Below are positions 16,945 through 21,920 of a DNA stretch of 21,920 nucleotides, piece by piece. The DNA is from a virus: IMG/VR virus record IMGVR_UViG_3300020470_003359, positions 1 through 21,920 of that record; one strand, 5' to 3'. Position 1 is the first letter of the stretch, and each line of letters starts with the position of its first letter. The translations under genes were made by a program, and so were the position numbers. Under the pieces are notes generated by a model. The model saw only the letters and a list, made by a program, of their open reading frames with translations, had not been told where the DNA came from and searched no databases.

Positions 16945-17373
16945 GTGGCACTCCGTGGAAAATACAAGATCAAATATCATGAGAAGTACCTAGGGAATCC
17001 CAGGAATGTAGTCTACCGATCCAGATGGGAACGAGAGGCATTCAAGTTTATTGAGAATCACCCCAACGTCAAGAAGTGGGCAAGTGAAGAGATAAAGATC
17101 CCATATGTGCTCAACGGAAAAGTCCATAGATACTACCCTGATCTATATGTTGAAATGAAAAGTGGTGTGAAGATGCTGATAGAAATCAAACCTGCATCAC
17201 AATGTAAACCACCTACATCTGCAAAACACAAAAGATTCATCACTGAGATGGCAAGGTGGAAAAAGAATCAGGCAAAATGGGATGCCGCAGAGGACTTCTG
17301 CAAGAGAGCAGGCATCAAATGGTATGTTTGGACTGAAAAGACTCTTAACAAAACCTTCGGACTTAAGATTTAA
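16945..17373 (+). CDS. gp4: Head completion protein, gp4-like, with nuclease-type motif
   Basis: Encodes 142 residues against about 150 in T4 gp4, which acts late on packaged heads before tail joining. The N-terminus ALRGKYKIKYHEKYLGNP and YRSRWEREAFKFIENHPNVK followed by KWASEEIKIPY are family hallmarks. P65-D66 in HRYYPDLYVEMKSG, with E80 and K82 in LIEIKP, give the PD-(D/E)xK nuclease signature, with E29 or E31 as a possible further active-site residue. The start is GTG at 16945, chosen because it preserves the family N-terminus; there is no in-frame ATG before residue 71. There is no Shine-Dalgarno sequence next to it. The stop shares a base with the next ATG (TAATG). Confidence 0.9.
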   Translation: MALRGKYKIKYHEKYLGNPRNVVYRSRWEREAFKFIENHPNVKKWASEEIKIPYVLNGKVHRYYPDLYVEMKSGVKMLIEIKPASQCKPPTSAKHKRFITEMARWKKNQAKWDAAEDFCKRAGIKWYVWTEKTLNKTFGLKI

Positions 17374-18047
17374 TGGCTACACAAAGGCAAGACCTAACAG
17401 AAAACTTACTTGATAGATTTAAAGATGCTCTAAGAACAGGCAATGCTAAGAACCTAAAGACAAAAGCATCGAACTGGTTTAAATCAAAGGTTCGCCAAGG
17501 TAAAGAACTCGCTAAGACTACATACAATCGATCCAGAGCACAGATGGCTGGTGGATTGAAGGGCATAAAACCCCAAGATATGTTTATGCGAGGTGGTTAT
17601 GATAGAAAGAGGATGACCAGTCGTAAGGTTGTCTATGGAAAAATGTTCTTTTTTGAATATGATGCAAAGTACAAAGATACTCTGCCGTATTGGGACAGGT
17701 TTCCATTGACAGTTTTCTTTGACTTTCAACCTCCTCATATGATAGGACTCAATCTTCATTACTTGAATCCTTATCAAAGAGCAATGTTGATGGACAAGTT
17801 GAATCAGTATCGGAATCAGAAAGAAAATGATTCGAACACATTCCTTCGTCTTAACTGGAAGCAGTTGGCAAGGATACCTGAGGTCAAACCTGCTGTGAAG
17901 AAGTACATTATTAATAGAGTGAAGATGGCAGTTCAGGTACCTGCTGATGAATGGGACATAGCTATCTTTATGCCAGTAGCAAGGTTCCAGAATGCATCAG
18001 AGAAGGAAGTACTCAGAGACTCTAAACGCATGATCGCGCAAAGGTAA
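17373..18047 (+). CDS. Conserved T4-like phage protein of unknown function (224 aa)
   Basis: I know this type from marine T4-like phages but cannot assign a function. The first 60 residues are basic and helical (LLDRFKDALRTGNAKNLKTK). From residue 84 there is a conserved core: YGKMFFFEYDAKYKDTLPYW, DRFPLTVFF, then GLNLHYLNPYQRAMLMDKL (about 123-143), ending with EWDIAIFMPVARFQNASEKE. T4 places the DNA end protector gene 2 next to gene 4, so gp2-like is a positional guess only; the sequence does not let me confirm it. The ATG is coupled to the gp4 stop. It could equally be a tail or neck structural protein. Confidence 0.7.
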   Translation: MATQRQDLTENLLDRFKDALRTGNAKNLKTKASNWFKSKVRQGKELAKTTYNRSRAQMAGGLKGIKPQDMFMRGGYDRKRMTSRKVVYGKMFFFEYDAKYKDTLPYWDRFPLTVFFDFQPPHMIGLNLHYLNPYQRAMLMDKLNQYRNQKENDSNTFLRLNWKQLARIPEVKPAVKKYIINRVKMAVQVPADEWDIAIFMPVARFQNASEKEVLRDSKRMIAQR

Positions 18048-18048
18048 T

Positions 18049-18705
18049 ATGGCAAACTATGACATAGATGGATTTATAGGGCAGGTAGGAGCAAAAGGTT
18101 TTGCTAGAGGCAACTTGTTTACAGTATATGTGGACATTGCCCAGTTAGACCAATCATGGGTTTCAGGCACATCGATTACAACAGCAGACCTTGCTATGCA
18201 GGCACAGAGTGTTGAGTTGCCAACAAAAGCACTGCTCACAAAAGAGATATTTACTCAGAACATACCAAATCCAATGGGTTATAATCTGCAGTATTCAGAC
18301 TTAACGATCAACTTTCTACTCGATAACAATACAGACAGAATGACCATATGGGGATTTTTTAATACTTGGATGAATCGTATAGTAAATCCCTACAATACAT
18401 ACGTAGGTTATAAGAGAGATTATTCATGCCCGATTTATGTTTCCACTATTGGAACAGGCAAAAACATACCAAAAAGTCCCGATCATTCGTTCGGTGCTAA
18501 TAAAGATACGCACCACAAATCGGTAGCAGTAAAATTCGTAGACTGCTTTCCCAAGACATTGGGAACAGCATCATTAGACTATTCAAATGCTGAGGTTATA
18601 AAGTTTCCTGTTACGTTTGCTATAAGACATTTTGAGGATGTCAAAATAGACACAGACTTAAAACAACTGGGTTCAAGAACAGGAGTTATTGGCTCAGCAA
18701 CTTAA
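18049..18705 (+). CDS. Tail-tube-fold protein, gp54/gp19-like
   Basis: Encodes 218 residues. The layout matches the tail tube fold shared by T4 gp19 and gp54: ARGNLFTVYVDIAQLD (about 19-34), then YSDLTINFLLDNNTDRMTIW followed by GFFNTWMNRIVNPYNTYVGY (about 84-123), then AVKFVDCFPKTLGTASLDYS and IKFPVTFAIRHFED near the end. The FFNTW/NP pair and the late CFP...LDYSNAEV...FPVTFA strand set resemble gp54, the tube initiator that sits on gp48, so I favour gp54 or a tube paralogue over the main tube protein gp19 (about 163 residues). AAAGG lies 5 bases before the ATG. It comes one base after the preceding stop. Confidence 0.72.
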   Translation: MANYDIDGFIGQVGAKGFARGNLFTVYVDIAQLDQSWVSGTSITTADLAMQAQSVELPTKALLTKEIFTQNIPNPMGYNLQYSDLTINFLLDNNTDRMTIWGFFNTWMNRIVNPYNTYVGYKRDYSCPIYVSTIGTGKNIPKSPDHSFGANKDTHHKSVAVKFVDCFPKTLGTASLDYSNAEVIKFPVTFAIRHFEDVKIDTDLKQLGSRTGVIGSAT

Positions 18706-18720
18706 TTATGAAAGGATTGA

Positions 18721-19437
18721 ATGGCGTTACCACAGTTATCAGTAAAGCAGTTTGAGGTACGGCAACCCTCGACAGGCGAGAAACTGACTCTGAGACCTTT
18801 TCTGGTATCAGAGGAGAAGATTTTGTTACAAGCAGGCGAGCAACCTGATACTATGATGGATGCAATGAAGCAAGTTCTCAAGAACTGCATCATTGGACAG
18901 GACATAGATCTAGAACAACTCCCCTCTTTTGATATAGAGTTTTTGTTTTTGCAACTGAGGTCTGAATCAATAGGATCACAGGTGCCACTAATGATCCAGC
19001 ACACAGATAAGTGTGAAAGAACTGAGGTTACAGTAAATCTCAGGGAAATCAAAGTCCATATGCCAAAGGATCTTGAGAATGAGTTCATGCTTGATGACAG
19101 GGTAGGCATTAAAATGAAATACCCTACGTTAGCAGTCATGGGTGAGTTCGCCAACTTCAATGAAGAAACGGATAATGCGGCAGAAATGTCGTTCGAGATG
19201 ATTAAGAAATGCATCGAAACAATATTCACCAAAGATGGTGAGACACACGATGCATCACAGACAAGCGATGAGGAACTGACAGCATTTGTTGACTCAATGA
19301 ATACAGATCAGTTTCTAAAGTTACAGAAATTTTTTGATGAGATGCCAGTAGTAAAGCATACCATCAAAGTGCCTAAGTGTGTAACTTGTGGTGCACCATT
19401 TGAGCAAGAGGTACAGGGAATACAGTCTTTTTTCTGA
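18721..19437 (+). CDS. gp26: Baseplate hub assembly chaperone, gp26-like
   Basis: Encodes 238 residues (T4 gp26 is 208). The N-terminus is the conserved T4-like block LPQLSVKQFEVRQPSTGEKL, TLRPFLVSEEKILLQAGEQP, then KQVLKNCIIGQDIDLEQLPS and FDIEFLFLQLRSESIGSQVP. C98 and the C220-x-x-C223-G pair may form a small metal site. In T4, gp26 helps build the central hub together with gp51, gp28 and the tape measure. AAAGGA lies 5 bases before the ATG. The last codons TCT TTT TTC TGA contain a slippery heptamer, so this product may be the unshifted form of a pair. A 176-codon open frame lies antisense to it and is treated as a shadow. Confidence 0.88.
   Translation: MALPQLSVKQFEVRQPSTGEKLTLRPFLVSEEKILLQAGEQPDTMMDAMKQVLKNCIIGQDIDLEQLPSFDIEFLFLQLRSESIGSQVPLMIQHTDKCERTEVTVNLREIKVHMPKDLENEFMLDDRVGIKMKYPTLAVMGEFANFNEETDNAAEMSFEMIKKCIETIFTKDGETHDASQTSDEELTAFVDSMNTDQFLKLQKFFDEMPVVKHTIKVPKCVTCGAPFEQEVQGIQSFF
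19415..19434 (+). promoter_or_regulatory. Predicted programmed -1 frameshift site
   Basis: The heptamer T TTT TTC occupies 19428-19434 with the correct X XXY YYZ phasing relative to the gp26-like frame (codons 236-238), and the stop TGA follows directly. A Shine-Dalgarno-like AGGGA at 19415-19419 lies 8 bases upstream, similar to the stimulator in dnaX. A weak stem is possible downstream (19437-19441 with 19467-19471, and 19448-19451 with 19461-19464). Confidence 0.7.
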
Positions 19438-19637
19438 TATGCCTCTCTCATGATAACTTGATGAATCATATGCAGACAACATTTGCTCTTCATCGATACC
19501 ACAAATACACTATTGAAGATCTCTATAGTATGATGCCTTGGGAGAGGCAAGTCGTTGTTCACCAGGTAATGGATGCAATGGAAAAAGAAAAGCAGGCACA
19601 GTCAGGAACCACCAATATGTTTGACGAGGAAATGTAA
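19434..19637 (+). CDS. gp51-like C-terminal extension of gp26, reached by -1 frameshift
   Basis: After slipping at T TTT TTC, reading resumes at CTG 19434 and gives 67 further residues ending in TAA 19635-19637, for a fusion of 305 residues. The added part contains CLSHDNLMNHMQTTFALHRY, then HKYTIEDLYSMMPWERQVVV, a block I associate with T4-like hub chaperones (T4 has gene 51 directly after gene 26). No good independent start exists: the ATG at 19461 has no Shine-Dalgarno sequence and the ATG at 19439 is in another frame with a stop after four codons. The stop shares a base with the tape measure ATG. The arrangement mirrors the G/GT chaperone pair located before the tape measure in lambda-type phages. 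Confidence 0.72.
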   Translation: MICLSHDNLMNHMQTTFALHRYHKYTIEDLYSMMPWERQVVVHQVMDAMEKEKQAQSGTTNMFDEEM

Positions 19638-21920
19638 TGGCAGATGCTCAAGTACCAATACTTAATGACATACTGAAATCTAGCAAGCAAGTGCATAAAT
19701 CACTGCTTAATGGATTCAGTCTGCTCAATAAAAACCTGCTGAACCAGACCAAGGCAATGACCATGGGGCAGAAGGGTATAATGACTGCCGTCATCAGCAT
19801 GAGAAAACATGCTGAGGGCAATGCCAAAACCATGGTTGAAGGATTCGGAAACTTACTGGATGCTGAGAGAAAGGCATTGGAGTTTGAGAAGCAGGAAGCA
19901 ATCAAAGAAGGTCTTAAGAAAAACGAAGAGACAAGAGAAGGTGGTGGAAAAGGATTGCTTAATGATTTGCCAAAGGGAAAAGATCTAATCGATCCTAAGA
20001 AGTGGGCAGGGTTTGCTAAGAGTTTCTTGATGGGATTGTTTAGCGCACTGAGTTCTCTGTTTACTGGTCTGATAACTACATTCCTCGCACCCCTGTTACT
20101 AGGAGCATTCCAAGGATACTATGAGTCTTTAGTAAAGGCGATGAAGGCACCATTCAGATTCCTTAAACTTGCCCTCGGTACACCACTAGCATTTGCCAGA
20201 GATATATCTGCTACCCTAGTAAAAACCTTTCTGAAAATTATTGATCTTGTTACCTTTGGAAAAATGAAAGAAGTTACAGGGACTATTGAACTGCTCACGA
20301 ATAAAGTATTGAATATGTTCAATCCGATCGGCAAAATAGTTGATAATCTCTCCGTGAATCTAGATGCTAAACTGCCTGATGTCGAAGCAAAGGGAGCAAA
20401 AGCATTAAGTTTTGTTGATAAGGTAAAAGGATTTTTTAATCTATCAATCTTCAGCACAGACCTTTCCAAAGGTATGCCTACCTATGCTGAATCCCCTCTA
20501 GGGAAGTTTATAAGCAAGACCAAAAATTGGTTCTTCGTCGGAACATGGGAAGAGGGTGCTAAGGCCATTGATGTAGATACACCTAACGCAGATACTCTGA
20601 AAAAGTCTCCTTCATTTTCTCTTATTGAAAAGGTTAAGGGATTCTTCAAACTCCCTGACTTTAGTTCAATGCTTCCGAAACTATCACTACCAAAACTCCC
20701 AGACACAGGTCTAGGAAAGTTTATTGATGGAGTCAAAGCACTGTTTAAGTTTGAGGGACTGGGCGTAGACGTATCAAATATAGGCGAAAACCTGAAAAAA
20801 GCAATAGGCGAAAGTTCTATTGTCAAAATGTTTAAGGGTGTTCAAAAGTTCTTTGGTCTTGGTGGATCGAAAGAACCAGGTCCAATCCAGAAAGCAATAG
20901 AAGCAATCAAGAAGGTATTTGATTTTGAACTGCCTTCAGGTCTACAGAAAGTGTTAAAGGGCATAGGTAAGATATTCGGTAAGGTCTTCTTTATCGTAGA
21001 TATCTTCATGGGACTCTACGAAGCATTTAAAGCATTTACAACTACAGAAGGTTCGTTAGCAGATAAGATAGTTGCCGCACTCAAGGCATTTATCGATGAG
21101 GTAGTATTCGGTCTGCCTAACTTCTTGATAGAAATGGTTGGTAAAGGTATATCTGCCTTGCTCGAGTTCTTAGGATTTGGTGATGCGGCAAAGAAGGTAG
21201 AAGATGCTACCAAAGACTTCAGCATCATGAAGATTTTAGAGGACAGTATATCTAAGGTCTGGAAATGGATGAAGGAGTTTTTCGGCAACCTGTTTAATTT
21301 CGAAAGTCTAAGTATGGAATCATTGATTCCGTCATTTGATTTTGATATAGGGAATCCTCTTAAGATAGTAGGTGAGAAACTTGCTGGTATCATGAAAGGA
21401 TTCGCTGATTACACAAGAGGAACATTTGGTGTAGGTTGGTTTACTGATCTTATGGATAGTGCGGCAGAGAAGATCCTAGGTTGGGGAGCAGATGAAGGTG
21501 AATCCAAGATGGGTGTGCAAAAGAAAAGATCAGGTGGTATGGTACAACAGGTGACGGGTGAGCAAATACCTGCTATTCTACATGCCAATGAGGTGGTGCT
21601 AGCAGAACAGTCAGCAAAACTTTTCTTGCAGGCAGCACAGATGTTTGCCAAACCTGAATACATCAACAGCATCAAGGACCTAGTCGCAACTAATGATCAA
21701 ATCAAAACTCAAACGACTGACGCAATCATGCAAGCAGGTGCCATGAGTGGTGGTGACGGGGGAGCATCAGCAATGGTTGCTCAACTTGCGGCACAAACTG
21801 AAGCACTGGGTGCTACAATGGCACAGATCCCAGGAGCAGTACAACAAGGTGCTAGCAGTGGTGCTAGGACTGGTACTTCCTACCAGGGATTCTCAAAACT
21901 ATCTAATCCTCACGAGAAAA
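19637..21920 (+). CDS. Tail tape measure protein (gp29-like), C-terminus off window
   Basis: Open for 761 codons to the right edge, longer than T4 gp29 (590) and still incomplete. Tape measures set tail length and are ejected with the genome. The N-terminus is helical with VHKSLLNGFSLLNKNLLN; residues 122-160 are a strong hydrophobic stretch (FLMGLFSALSSLFTGLITTF). From about 255 to 470 there are irregular amphipathic units such as VDKVKGFFNLSIF, IEKVKGFFKLPDF, GKFIDGVKALFKF, MFKGVQKFFGLGG and IEAIKKVFDFELP. Near 632-655 there is SGGMVQQVTGEQIPAILHAN followed by EVVL, the GE.xP motif common near tape measure C-termini. Its position directly after the gp26/51-like chaperones agrees. The ATG overlaps the extension stop by one base; AGGAAATGTA lies upstream. 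Confidence 0.86.
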   Translation, partial: MADAQVPILNDILKSSKQVHKSLLNGFSLLNKNLLNQTKAMTMGQKGIMTAVISMRKHAEGNAKTMVEGFGNLLDAERKALEFEKQEAIKEGLKKNEETREGGGKGLLNDLPKGKDLIDPKKWAGFAKSFLMGLFSALSSLFTGLITTFLAPLLLGAFQGYYESLVKAMKAPFRFLKLALGTPLAFARDISATLVKTFLKIIDLVTFGKMKEVTGTIELLTNKVLNMFNPIGKIVDNLSVNLDAKLPDVEAKGAKALSFVDKVKGFFNLSIFSTDLSKGMPTYAESPLGKFISKTKNWFFVGTWEEGAKAIDVDTPNADTLKKSPSFSLIEKVKGFFKLPDFSSMLPKLSLPKLPDTGLGKFIDGVKALFKFEGLGVDVSNIGENLKKAIGESSIVKMFKGVQKFFGLGGSKEPGPIQKAIEAIKKVFDFELPSGLQKVLKGIGKIFGKVFFIVDIFMGLYEAFKAFTTTEGSLADKIVAALKAFIDEVVFGLPNFLIEMVGKGISALLEFLGFGDAAKKVEDATKDFSIMKILEDSISKVWKWMKEFFGNLFNFESLSMESLIPSFDFDIGNPLKIVGEKLAGIMKGFADYTRGTFGVGWFTDLMDSAAEKILGWGADEGESKMGVQKKRSGGMVQQVTGEQIPAILHANEVVLAEQSAKLFLQAAQMFAKPEYINSIKDLVATNDQIKTQTTDAIMQAGAMSGGDGGASAMVAQLAAQTEALGATMAQIPGAVQQGASSGARTGTSYQGFSKLSNPHEK

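Larger units (their letters stand above)
16917..16945. repeat. Near-perfect inverted repeat between divergent operons
   Basis: Two 14-base arms around a central G at 16931. The inner 9 bases of each arm (TATTTAGGT and ACCTAAATA) are perfectly complementary, and the outer parts have one mismatch (16921 against 16941). The repeat is formed by two head-to-head promoter-like boxes, and could also bind a dimeric regulator. Confidence 0.75.

Noticed and set aside
16917-16945. The palindrome as a terminator or attachment site
   Set aside because: It lies between divergent gene starts, has no T run, and there is no integrase or duplicated site in the window; the promoter explanation is simpler.
16903-16980. 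26-residue N-terminal extension of the gp48-like protein from ATG 16980
   Set aside because: It would read through the promoter region and overlap gp4; the ATG at 16902 has a strong Shine-Dalgarno sequence and the normal family start.
18702-19232. 176-codon open frame antisense to the gp26-like gene
   Set aside because: It lies wholly within a confidently identified gene, its product is Ser/Ile-rich low-complexity sequence typical of an antisense shadow, and it has no promoter box or ribosome binding site.
1-21920. A defence system, CRISPR array, tRNA or mobile element
   Set aside because: Every stretch is accounted for by T4-like structural and assembly genes; no direct-repeat arrays, cloverleaf-like sequences or transposase motifs were seen.

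Overview
The window is a block of tail, baseplate and head-completion genes from a T4-type contractile-tailed phage (myovirus). I recognise, from memory of the families, homologues of T4 gp48/gp54, gp53, gp27, gp5, gp25, gp6, gp4, gp26 (with a gp51-like extension) and the tape measure. The protein style (short gp53 and gp4, a gp5 without lysozyme, very large extra structural proteins) is closer to marine T4-like phages of cyanobacteria and SAR11-type hosts than to coliphage T4. The host is inferred, not shown. There are no tRNAs, mobile elements, CRISPR arrays, or gene-free stretches over 50 bases.

Layout: two divergent late-type operons start from a 42-base spacer at 16903-16944. Leftward (minus strand, in reading order): gp48/54-like tube cap (16902-16105), gp53 wedge, gp27-like hub, gp5-like spike, a 158-residue repeat protein, an unrecognised 995-residue protein, an 85-residue protein, a 1553-residue structural protein with fibronectin-like modules, gp25, gp6, and a structural protein running off the left edge. 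Most junctions are 1-8 base start/stop overlaps, implying translational coupling. Rightward: gp4, an unrecognised conserved protein, a tail-tube-fold protein, gp26-like chaperone, a -1 frameshift extension, and a tape measure running off the right edge.

The genes fit one assembly line: hub (gp27/gp5-like) and wedges (gp6, gp25, gp53) form the baseplate, the gp48/gp54-like proteins cap it and nucleate the tube, the gp26/gp51-like chaperones and tape measure set up hub and length, and gp4 finishes the packaged head.

The most interesting points are: (1) a perfect in-frame slippery heptamer, T TTT TTC, at the end of the gp26-like gene, which puts ribosomes exactly into a 67-codon gp51-like ORF; (2) a 12-base element GTNACCTAAATA seen three times, twice exactly 4 bases before a start codon that lacks a Shine-Dalgarno sequence, suggesting leaderless late transcripts; (3) large unrecognised virion proteins between the hub and wedge genes; (4) near absence of the tetramer AGCT.
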